Part shown: piece after piece, positions 1 to 5,579 of the stretch
Layout: each line of letters starts with the position of its first letter
Numbering within the stretch: the stretch's first letter is position 1
DNA from: an uncultured bacterium
GTDB lineage: Bacteria; Armatimonadota; Zipacnadia; Zipacnadales; Zipacnadaceae
Length of the DNA stretch: 8,244 nt
Direction: 5' to 3'
Assembly: GCA_937928475.1 (NCBI GenBank)
Contig: CALFVE010000138.1
Location: 1-8,244, forward strand
Notes under the pieces: generated by a model
Database searches by the model: none
Told to the model about the DNA's origin: nothing
The model's input: only the letters and a program-made list of their open reading frames with translations
Program-made: the position numbers and the translations under genes

Positions 1-420
1 CAGCGAATCGCCCACAGGCGGCAGGCTGGCAAGCAGTTCCTCTAGCGTCCGCCCGGCACCGCACAGGCCGCAGGAACTGACCACCGGGAGGTTGCGCTGG
101 GTTGAGTCGGTCGCCGGTGGCCCGGCGAGACGCAGGCGAATGACACCGGGATCGTCCGGGCACTCCTCCAGCGCCGCAATGTCGGTGAGGCCCGAGATGA
201 AACCCTCCGTAAAGGCGAAACCGACCGCTAGGGCCCTCGTATCGCAGGGGGTGCACATCAGGGTGTAACTGCCCACTTCCGCGATCTCAATGGTCAGCGG
301 CACCTCTACGATGACGCGACAAGTCTCGCCCGTCGCGGTGGCGTCGCCTACCGATAGGCGCAGCGCTGTCACTTCCCGCACCGGCTCGGAAATCAAGTCG
401 TCAGCGCCGAGGGCGCTCAT
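1..420 (-). CDS. fdhD: Formate dehydrogenase accessory sulfurtransferase FdhD (3' end off window)
   Basis: The first 140 residues are visible; the frame is open to the left window edge, so the C-terminal half is missing. FdhD takes sulfur from a cysteine desulfurase (IscS in E. coli) and passes it to the bis-MGD cofactor of formate dehydrogenase, which is needed for activity. The fold start is recognisable from VIVEVPLTI (37-45), the TP-x-D...LAVGF...TEGFI stretch (57-75) and the SSCGLCGAG loop (115-123), whose C117 and C120 match the CGxCG catalytic loop of the family. There is a further C56-x2-C59 pair in the segment where E. coli has none. The ATG at 420 is preceded by GAGG six bases upstream and gives a normal N-terminus. 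It is the last visible gene of the operon, 57 bases after the MOSC-MogA gene, and its client enzyme FdhA is the first. Identity is secure; only the missing 3' part is unknown. Confidence 0.93.
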   Translation of the reverse strand, partial: MSALGADDLISEPVREVTALRLSVGDATATGETCRVIVEVPLTIEIAEVGSYTLMCTPCDTRALAVGFAFTEGFISGLTDIAALEECPDDPGVIRLRLAGPPATDSTQRNLPVVSSCGLCGAGRTLEELLASLPPVGDSL

Positions 421-453
421 TTCGATCCTCACTTCCCTTGGCTGTGGCTACGG

Positions 454-469
454 CGGATACGAATACCCG
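454..469 (-). other. Small RNA hairpin with UUCG loop in the mogA-fdhD gap
   Basis: In the transcript sense this reads CGGGUA-UUCG-UAUCCG: six pairs, one of them G-U, closing a UUCG tetraloop. It lies in the only gap longer than one base in the window. The bases after it are not a U tract, so it is not an intrinsic terminator. The closing pair is A-U rather than the C-G that makes UUCG loops exceptionally stable, and a stem this short can arise by chance. It could mark an mRNA processing or stabilising element before fdhD, but that is inference. Confidence 0.25.
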
Positions 470-477
470 GCTGATGG

Positions 478-1416
478 TCAGTGCACCTCCAGGCCGTGGA
501 CGGTTAGCAAGAGGTGCTCCAGGGTGCGCAGGATCTCGGCCATGTATTCCTCCACCGCCCGTACGCTGCCTGGCATGGTGTAGACTACGGTGGTTCCGGC
601 CAGGCCGACGACGGCGCGGCTGAGCAGAGCGTTGGGATTGGTAGCGCCATAGCGGGCCCGGATCGCCTCCGGAAGGCCGGGGATGAGGCGGTCGCAGAAG
701 GCCGCGACGGTCTCGGGAGCAAAGTCTCGGGGCCCAACTCCGGTGCCGCCGGTGACGAACACCGCGTCAATCTGCGCTTCCCGGGCAGCCTGCAGAGCCT
801 CGCGGAAAGGCTCCGGCGCATCGGAAAGCAACAGCGAATCCACCGCAAACCGCCAGCCGGTGTCTTTCAGGAAATCGCAGAGAAGTTCGCGGAGCCGAGG
901 CCCGCTGCGGTCCTCGTACTCGCCAGCGAAGGCGCGGTCGCTCAGGGTGATAGCGCGAAAGCGCCAAACCTTGGGGAAGAAAGCGAGAGCATCCCCAGGT
1001 TTCACGACGCCGCCGGCGAGCACCCGGGCGAAGAGGCCCTCACGGGGCATGATGCACTTTCCCACCCGCTGGAAGATCGCGCACCCTTCGCCGTGGCATG
1101 ACTTGCCTATCTGAGTTACTTCCAGTTCGGTCTCATTGATGCGGAAGCGGTCCAGAAGGCGAACCTCGCCGGCGGGAAGGCCACGCACAGTGAGGTTCTC
1201 GCCGAAGTCGCCGGGGCCTATCTCTATGCCGCGAGCCTGCGCGAAGCGGCGCATGCTCTCTTCGCTGAGCAGGCTGACCTGTCGGTGCCAGCGCCCCGCA
1301 TGGGCGTCCCCGCGCACTCCCCACTCGTCGAGGACCGCCCGAGCGACCGGGCGTTTGGCAGTGCCCGGGGTCGGCGAAATGTTAACCGATACTACTTGCA
1401 TGGTGTTAGAGGTCAT
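478..1416 (-). CDS. mogA: MOSC domain - MogA/MoaB molybdopterin adenylyltransferase fusion
   Basis: This is a 312-residue two-domain protein. Residues about 5-148 form a MOSC domain: GDFGENLTVRGL (69-80), then TQIGKSCHGEGC (101-112) and KCIMPREG (120-127), with Cys 107, 112 and 121. MOSC domains occur in molybdenum cofactor sulfurases and are thought to bind the cofactor or carry sulfur. Residues about 153-312 are a MogA/MoaB domain, which adenylylates molybdopterin before metal insertion by MoeA. It shows SDRAFAGEYEDRSGP (159-173), TGGTGVGPRDFAPE (222-235) and a TMPGS loop (280-284). The ATG at 1416 is chosen because AGAAGGG lies five bases upstream; the in-frame ATG at 1401 has no ribosome site. 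The start overlaps the moaC stop by 11 bases, which suggests translational coupling. Domain identities are firm. The physiological role of the MOSC half is not known, and similar fusions are, as far as I recall, known from other anaerobes. Confidence 0.9.
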   Translation of the reverse strand: MTSNTMQVVSVNISPTPGTAKRPVARAVLDEWGVRGDAHAGRWHRQVSLLSEESMRRFAQARGIEIGPGDFGENLTVRGLPAGEVRLLDRFRINETELEVTQIGKSCHGEGCAIFQRVGKCIMPREGLFARVLAGGVVKPGDALAFFPKVWRFRAITLSDRAFAGEYEDRSGPRLRELLCDFLKDTGWRFAVDSLLLSDAPEPFREALQAAREAQIDAVFVTGGTGVGPRDFAPETVAAFCDRLIPGLPEAIRARYGATNPNALLSRAVVGLAGTTVVYTMPGSVRAVEEYMAEILRTLEHLLLTVHGLEVH

Positions 1417-1858
1417 ACTTGCCCTTCTCCAACAGGCGCACTTCGGCGATACGCATGTCGGAATCAACCGCCTTGCACATGTCGTAGACGGTCAGTAGCG
1501 CCACCGCAGCCGCCGTCAGCGCCTCCATCTCGGCGCCGGTGCGACCGGTACAGCGCACTTCACTGTGCGCAACCACGGCCTCCGCTTCGAGGTGGAGTTG
1601 CACCGCAATGTGATCCAGTTCCAGCGGGTGGCACAAAGGGATCAGGTCGGCGGTGCGCTTGGCAGCCTGAATCCCGGCGATCTGGGCCACGGTCAGCACA
1701 TCGCCCTTGTGCACCAGGCGGCTTCGAATCATGTCGGCGGTGGAGCGAGCCAGGGTGAGCGTGCCGCGGGCACGAGCCACCCGGCGCTGTACCGGCTTAT
1801 CGCCCACGTCTACCATGCGGACGCCGCCTGTCTCGTCCAGATGGGTGAGCTTTTCCAT
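1406..1858 (-). CDS. moaC: Cyclic pyranopterin monophosphate synthase MoaC
   Basis: MoaC works right after MoaA in the first step of cofactor synthesis, converting 3',8-cH2GTP to cyclic pyranopterin monophosphate in the cytoplasm. The 150-residue length fits the family (E. coli about 160). The diagnostic blocks are all present: MVDVGDK (15-21), HKGDVLTVA (50-58), AGIQAAKRTADLIPLCHPL (61-79), TGRTGAEMEALTA (104-116) and YDMCKAVD (125-132). The Lys of the KGDV block (K51), the Lys of AAKRT, the CHPL His and the DMCK Asp/Lys, all in blocks linked to the active site, are kept. The ATG at 1858 sits one base after the moaA stop and is preceded by a strong GGAGGT (1863-1868), which runs into that stop. 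A longer reading upstream in this frame has no family similarity and lies inside moaA, so it is ignored. Identification is certain. Confidence 0.97.
   Translation of the reverse strand: MEKLTHLDETGGVRMVDVGDKPVQRRVARARGTLTLARSTADMIRSRLVHKGDVLTVAQIAGIQAAKRTADLIPLCHPLELDHIAVQLHLEAEAVVAHSEVRCTGRTGAEMEALTAAAVALLTVYDMCKAVDSDMRIAEVRLLEKGKYDL
1422..1430 (-). promoter_or_regulatory. Ribosome binding site that fixes the MOSC-MogA start
   Basis: GGAGAAGGG on the minus strand, five bases before the ATG at 1416, inside the last codons of moaC. The next in-frame ATG, at 1401, has only CTCTAACACC ahead of it. This selects the upstream start and an 11-base overlap with moaC. Confidence 0.6.
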
Positions 1859-1859
1859 G

Positions 1860-2660
1860 TCAACCTCCCACGGCGCGAATCCAGTTGTGCGTGCAGGGAC
1901 CGCCCGCTGCCGGCTTCTCGGCGATAGCGCGCCGCAGGGCCTCCTCCGGCCCCCATTGCCGCACGCTAAAGCCCAGATCGGAGAAGAGGCAGGGCCGGAC
2001 CAGCCCGGTGCAGGAGAGGCGCAGCCGACGGCAGCGCGGGCAATCTCCCCCACTCCCGCCCTGCACCACCGAGAAGATGCCAGTGGCAGCGTCCATACGG
2101 GGAATGAAGCGCACCTCCAAGCCCTCCCGGGCTGCGAAGGCGGCCACCGACTGGGCGTCGGGTTCGGCAGCAGACTGGTGGACCACGCAGTTTAGTTTGA
2201 TCGGCCACAGGCCAGCCTCGCGGGCCGCGGCAATGCCTTGGAGAACTCGCGAGAGGTCTCCACCCCGCGTGAGGTAGCGGTAGCGGGCTGGGGAAAGCGT
2301 GTCCAGGCTGACATTGACTCTCTGCAAGCCCGCCGCAGCCAGAGCGCCGGCTTGGTCGGCCAGCAGAATGCCGTTGGTGCTCAGGGCCAAGTCAGTGAGT
2401 CCGGGGAGCGAGGCCAGTCTGCTCACCAGGCGCTCGAGGCTGGGTCGAAGCAGCGGCTCCCCCCCGGTCAGGCGCAAGCGAGTCAGGCCCAATCGCAGAG
2501 CCGCTTCCGCGACCGCGACGATTTCATCGAAGGAGAGCATCTCGTCGGGCGAGGCGAGAGGGAACCCTTCGGTCGGCATGCAGTAACGGCAGCGCAGATT
2601 GCAGCGATCAGTGACGGAAATGCGCAAGCAATCCAGAGAGCGACCGAAGCGGTCTACCAC
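1860..2660 (-). CDS. moaA: GTP 3',8-cyclase MoaA, compact form
   Basis: This radical SAM enzyme converts GTP to 3',8-cyclo-7,8-dihydro-GTP, the committed first step of molybdenum cofactor synthesis. The N-terminal cluster motif is DRCNLRCRYCMP (18-29; Cys 20, 24, 27), followed by LTGGEPLLRP (64-73), LSTNG (93-97) and VNVSLD (115-120). The second, substrate-binding cluster is C207-x2-C210-x13-C224 with RRLRL between. The protein ends in Gly-Gly (265-266), as active MoaA proteins do. It is only 266 residues against about 325-340 for the family. The loss lies between RFIPRMD (184-190) and CPRC (207-210), where about 16 residues replace the usual 65-70. The start is GTG at 2660, with GGAGG eight bases upstream; it overlaps the moeA stop by 7 bases, and the N-terminus VDRFGRSLDCLRISVTDRC lines up with the family from its first residue. 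Catalytic motifs are intact, so I read it as functional rather than decayed. Confidence 0.93.
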   Translation of the reverse strand: MVDRFGRSLDCLRISVTDRCNLRCRYCMPTEGFPLASPDEMLSFDEIVAVAEAALRLGLTRLRLTGGEPLLRPSLERLVSRLASLPGLTDLALSTNGILLADQAGALAAAGLQRVNVSLDTLSPARYRYLTRGGDLSRVLQGIAAAREAGLWPIKLNCVVHQSAAEPDAQSVAAFAAREGLEVRFIPRMDAATGIFSVVQGGSGGDCPRCRRLRLSCTGLVRPCLFSDLGFSVRQWGPEEALRRAIAEKPAAGGPCTHNWIRAVGG

Positions 2661-3868
2661 GGCCAGCGCCTCCCCCAGCAGACGAACTGCACCACTGTAT
2701 CCCGATCGAGACTAGTGACGCCGATAGGGACAACGAAGAAGCCGTCCGCCTGGGACAGCGCCAAGAGATGGGCGGAGCCGTGGAACTCCAGCGGCAGAAG
2801 GGCGCCCGAGGCCGTGAGTCGAGCGGGCACAAACTCCTGGCGCTCGGCCCGGCGGCGGCGGAAGGATTCGCCCAGTGAGAAGCGGAGTTCACGCGCGGAG
2901 AGGGTTGCTCCCGTGAGCCGCGCCACGCCGCGCAGCACGAAAAGGTGGAAGGTAAGATAGACGGATACAGGGTTGCCAGGCAGACCGAAAACGACCTGTC
3001 GGCCTCGGGTGGCCAAGGTCATCGGCTTGCCGGGCTTGATCGCAACTCGGGAGAAGTGGAGAGTGAAGCCGAGATCCGCCAGGGCCTGAGGAACCAGATC
3101 GAAGTCTCCCACCGACACGCCGCCGGAGACCACCACGAGGTCGGAGTCGGCTGCCGCCGACTCGAGGCCTTGTACCAGGGCCGCCCGGTCGTCGGGGTAG
3201 GAGGCTTCCCTGACTATCTCCAGGCCGTACTCGCGGGCGAGGCCGACCAAGAGAGGGCCGTTGGCGTTCATGATCTTCCCGGGACCGATTTCTTCCACAC
3301 GGTCCACGATTTCCTGTCCGGTGGACAGGACAGCCAGGCGCGGGCGCGCGGAAACCGTGACCTCAGTCACACCACAGGCGATCAGGTTGGCGACATCCGC
3401 CGCCGTAAGCGGCGTCCCGGCAGGCAGCACCAGGTCGCCGACGCGCACGTCTTCCCCGCGCCAGCAGATGTTGGTGTCCGTGCGGCGCTGCCGGATGACG
3501 ACCGTCTCGCCCTCCAGGGCGGTGTCCTCGACCATCACGACCCGCGCGGTGCCAGGGGGCACAGGCGCTCCGGTCATCACCTTGACAGTGACACCGGGAG
3601 CGAGGCGGTGCGGTGGCACCTGGCCGGCAGCGACCGTCCCGACGAGTTGGTAGCGGTCCCTCTCCTGACCGCTGGGAATCGCGTAACCATCCATCGCCGA
3701 CTTGTCGAACGGGGGCAGGTCAAGCCGCGAATGCTGGTCCTCGGCCAGTACGCGGCCCAGCGCGGAGCGCGTCGGCAGCGACTCCACAGGCAGGCGAAGG
3801 CCCGCCAGAGCGTCGTCGAGCCGACGGAAGGCTTCTTCCAAGGGAATCATGTCTCCGGCCTTACGCAT
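2654..3868 (-). CDS. moeA: Molybdopterin molybdenumtransferase MoeA
   Basis: MoeA inserts molybdate (or tungstate) into adenylylated molybdopterin made by MogA, giving the metal-loaded cofactor. The 404-residue length matches the family. Visible blocks are LPPFDKSAMDGYA (51-63), MTGAPVPPG (98-106), the MogA-like domain with VLSTGQEI (180-187) and VVSGGVSVGDFDLVP (246-260), KPGKP (278-282) and GLPGNPVS (295-302), followed by a C-terminal beta domain from about 325. The Asp in PPFDKSAMD, the Asp of GVSVGDFD and the Lys of KPGKP correspond to the conserved active-site residues. The ATG at 3868 has AGAGGG eight bases upstream and overlaps the stop of the preceding gene by 8 bases; the frame runs further upstream but without family similarity. 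Its 3' end overlaps moaA by 7 bases. Identity is certain; preference for Mo or W cannot be told. Confidence 0.97.
   Translation of the reverse strand: MRKAGDMIPLEEAFRRLDDALAGLRLPVESLPTRSALGRVLAEDQHSRLDLPPFDKSAMDGYAIPSGQERDRYQLVGTVAAGQVPPHRLAPGVTVKVMTGAPVPPGTARVVMVEDTALEGETVVIRQRRTDTNICWRGEDVRVGDLVLPAGTPLTAADVANLIACGVTEVTVSARPRLAVLSTGQEIVDRVEEIGPGKIMNANGPLLVGLAREYGLEIVREASYPDDRAALVQGLESAAADSDLVVVSGGVSVGDFDLVPQALADLGFTLHFSRVAIKPGKPMTLATRGRQVVFGLPGNPVSVYLTFHLFVLRGVARLTGATLSARELRFSLGESFRRRRAERQEFVPARLTASGALLPLEFHGSAHLLALSQADGFFVVPIGVTSLDRDTVVQFVCWGRRWPW
2669..2673 (-). promoter_or_regulatory. Ribosome binding site supporting the moaA GTG start
   Basis: GGAGG within a GGGGGAGGC run on the minus strand, eight bases before the GTG at 2660. 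It lies in the last codons of moeA. No in-frame ATG exists near the expected N-terminus, so this site supports GTG as the true start codon. Confidence 0.6.
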
Positions 3869-4667
3869 CGTCTTTTCCCTCTGCGTAGTAGTGCGCGAAG
3901 CGCTCATCGGCAAAGGCCGCAACCTCGCGGTTGACCCGCTCGAAGACCGAGAGCAGGTGCCTCCCCCGGTCGGTGAGCCGGGAGCGACCTCCACCCGCTC
4001 CGCCCGGCTGACGAAGGATCAATTTCTCCCCCAGCCGCCGCTCGGCGTTCCGGAGCTGATTCCAGGCGTACCGGTAACTCATGCCCGCGGCCCGCGCTGA
4101 GTCGTGGAGGGTGCCGTAGCGGCCGATGCCTTCCAGCAGACGGAAGAGGCCGGGGCCGAACACATGGCCCTGCTCTGCTTCGAACCAGACCTTGCTGCGC
4201 ACCGCCAGTTGCTGCCGCGCCAGGTAGCGGGCCTGGTCGGAGAGTATGGCTAGCACGGCATCAAGCAGGGCGTCGTCGCGGAGCCAGTTGGCCAAGTAGT
4301 CTCGCCAGAGGGCTGGCGAGACCTCTGGGTCCACGACCACATGCGCCTTCGCCCGCAGGCGGTCGGCATCGGCGCGGATTTCGCTCCCAACCGGCGCCCC
4401 GGCCAGGTAGATGATGATGTCCGCCCGGCCTTGCCGAGCCAGGGCATTGGACTCGATCAGCAGATGCTCGTGCTTGGGCGCCTGCGCCTCGAGGAAGGCT
4501 TCCAGTTCCTCCGGGCTGCGCAGCAGGTGCGGCGACTTGTGAGGTTGCCGGGGGCCGTGGCCGCACTTGGCATGAAGGGACGCGGGCAGCACCTGGCAGA
4601 GGCGCTCGGCGAGGTGGGTCTTCCCCACTCCTCGCCCAGCGCCGGAAATCACCCACAGCGTCGCCAT
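3861..4667 (-). CDS. MobB-like P-loop NTPase fused to a ModE-type winged helix DNA-binding domain
   Basis: This is a 268-residue fusion. Residues 1-150 form a P-loop NTPase: beta strand LWVIS, then Walker A AGRGVGKT (10-17), LHAKCGHG (31-38), HLLIESNALARQGRADIII (68-86) and a YLAGAP strand end. It resembles MobB, the GTPase partner of MobA, but lacks the usual KHTHH motif, so it is a divergent MobB-like type. Residues about 155-258 match the ModE N-terminal winged helix: SKVWFEAEQGHVFGPGLFRLL, the helix-turn-helix around LHDSARAAGMSYRYAWNQL (187-205), the wing RSRLTDRGR (228-236) and a final helix. The molybdate-binding TOBE repeats of full ModE are absent. The ATG at 4667 shares its A with the TGA of the preceding small ORF, a classic coupled start; a GTG at 4676 is a weaker alternative. 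The design suggests a nucleotide-dependent regulator of cofactor genes, but this is inference. Confidence 0.8.
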   Translation of the reverse strand: MATLWVISGAGRGVGKTHLAERLCQVLPASLHAKCGHGPRQPHKSPHLLRSPEELEAFLEAQAPKHEHLLIESNALARQGRADIIIYLAGAPVGSEIRADADRLRAKAHVVVDPEVSPALWRDYLANWLRDDALLDAVLAILSDQARYLARQQLAVRSKVWFEAEQGHVFGPGLFRLLEGIGRYGTLHDSARAAGMSYRYAWNQLRNAERRLGEKLILRQPGGAGGGRSRLTDRGRHLLSVFERVNREVAAFADERFAHYYAEGKDDA

Positions 4668-4927
4668 CAGAAGCACCCCAAGCCGCAGTTGCGGACCTTG
4701 ATATGCAGAAAGTCCAGCAGGCGGCCCATCTCAGGGACGCGCAGGCCGAGCCTTCCGGCCATGGCGCGCGCGGTTTCGCAGGCGATGGTGCCGCCCACGT
4801 AAAGTCGGCGCACCGAGCAGCGGCGAGGGGGCTCCGACGCGATCACTTGGACCGTCCCTTCTGCCTCGGCAACCACCTGCAAGGGAAGCCGGGCCGATTG
4901 CAGGAACCCACGCAGCGAGTCATGCAT
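4667..4927 (-). CDS. Small conserved-type protein with C-terminal CGLGCF tail, function unknown
   Basis: This 86-residue ORF lies between mobA and the NTPase-ModE gene, overlapping the first by 8 bases and the second by one. The N-terminal half is nondescript. The C-terminal half has GTIACETARAMAGRLGL (46-62), VPEMGRLLDFLHIKV (64-78) and the ending RNCGLGCF (79-86); Cys are at 37, 50, 81 and 85. The helical pattern resembles a short helix-turn-helix, in which an alternating 'ala-arg' helix is followed by a 'pro-x-met-gly-x-leu' helix. I recall small proteins ending in Cys-x-Leu-Gly-Cys-Phe near molybdenum cofactor genes in anaerobes, but cannot confirm this here. The ATG at 4927 has no clear ribosome site, so translation probably depends on coupling to mobA. 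That coupling, with coding sense continuing to the TGATG junction, argues it is a real gene. A metal or redox sensing role for the Cys pair is only a guess. Confidence 0.72.
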   Translation of the reverse strand: MHDSLRGFLQSARLPLQVVAEAEGTVQVIASEPPRRCSVRRLYVGGTIACETARAMAGRLGLRVPEMGRLLDFLHIKVRNCGLGCF

Positions 4928-5579
4928 TTGGCTGGGAGCCGCAAGAGTTGCCCGCTCCAGGGTTCTCCCTCCCGGCGAGCCAGGCGGCCAGGTCCGCCGG
5001 CTCATTGACATTATGGAAAGGAGCCGCGTCCGCAAAGGACACCTGGAGAGCGCCGAGATGGTGCCAGAGCCGACGCGGACTGCGCTCCCCCCGATCGAGG
5101 GCGGCAGCGATTTCCGGCAGCAGGCCGTTCTGCACGACCGTGCATAACGGCTGCACAGAGCAGGGGCCGGTAGTGCAGACCGCGATTCGCGCCTGGGCGT
5201 TGGCAAAGGCCGTGCACAGGCGGCTGATTTCCTTCGCGGTTATGCCCGGCAGGTCGCAGGGGAGGAAGAGGGTCGCCTCGAACCGCCGCGCGGAATGCGA
5301 GAGGGCGGCCTCGATACCGGCCAGCGGACCGCAGCCCGAGCGCAGGTCGGGGATGACCTGAAGGCCCAACTCGGAATACGGCTGGGCATCGTTAGCCACG
5401 ATGACGATCTCACCCAACCCAGCGCGGCGCAGTTGCCGGATCTCGTTTTCGATGATGGTGAGGCCCGGGGCGATCTCCAGCAACCCCTTGGGCCGGCCGC
5501 CGTAGCGCGAGGCGGCTCCCCCGGCCAGAATCGCCGCGAGAAGGCGTGGCCGACCGCTCCCCACGCTCACTGCTCGCAT
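4920..5579 (-). CDS. mobA: Molybdenum cofactor guanylyltransferase MobA
   Basis: MobA transfers GMP from GTP to the molybdenum cofactor, forming the guanine dinucleotide that formate dehydrogenases carry as a bis-MGD pair. The 219-residue protein is a nucleotidyltransferase of usual size. It shows the signature AAILAGGAASRYGGRPKGLL (15-34, with K31 as the conserved Lys), a PDLRSGCGPLAGI block (77-89), LFLPCDLP (104-111, with the metal-binding Asp 109), and FHNVNEPADL (188-197), corresponding to the usual N-x-P-x-D-L near the end. The ATG at 5579 has GGAGG seven bases upstream within a G-rich run. It overlaps the end of fdhA by 13 bases, so the enzyme and its cofactor-maturation gene are coupled. 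The longer reading upstream lies inside fdhA and has no similarity. An extra tail after residue 200 carries one Cys and is not conserved as far as I can tell. Confidence 0.95.
   Translation of the reverse strand: MRAVSVGSGRPRLLAAILAGGAASRYGGRPKGLLEIAPGLTIIENEIRQLRRAGLGEIVIVANDAQPYSELGLQVIPDLRSGCGPLAGIEAALSHSARRFEATLFLPCDLPGITAKEISRLCTAFANAQARIAVCTTGPCSVQPLCTVVQNGLLPEIAAALDRGERSPRRLWHHLGALQVSFADAAPFHNVNEPADLAAWLAGRENPGAGNSCGSQPNA

Noticed and set aside
514..1101. Long open frame on the plus strand opposite the MOSC-MogA gene
   Set aside because: Antisense shadow in GC-rich DNA; no recognisable protein features, and the opposite strand holds a clear gene.
3312..3330. Perfect 8-base inverted repeat with a 3-base loop (TCCTGTCC-GGT-GGACAGGA)
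   Set aside because: It lies within moeA in the codons for the conserved LSTGQE motif, so protein conservation explains it; there is no U tract and no gene boundary here.
2945..3934. 329-codon open frame on the plus strand opposite moeA
   Set aside because: Long antisense frames are expected in GC-rich coding DNA; the translation is rich in His, Arg and Gly without any family motif.
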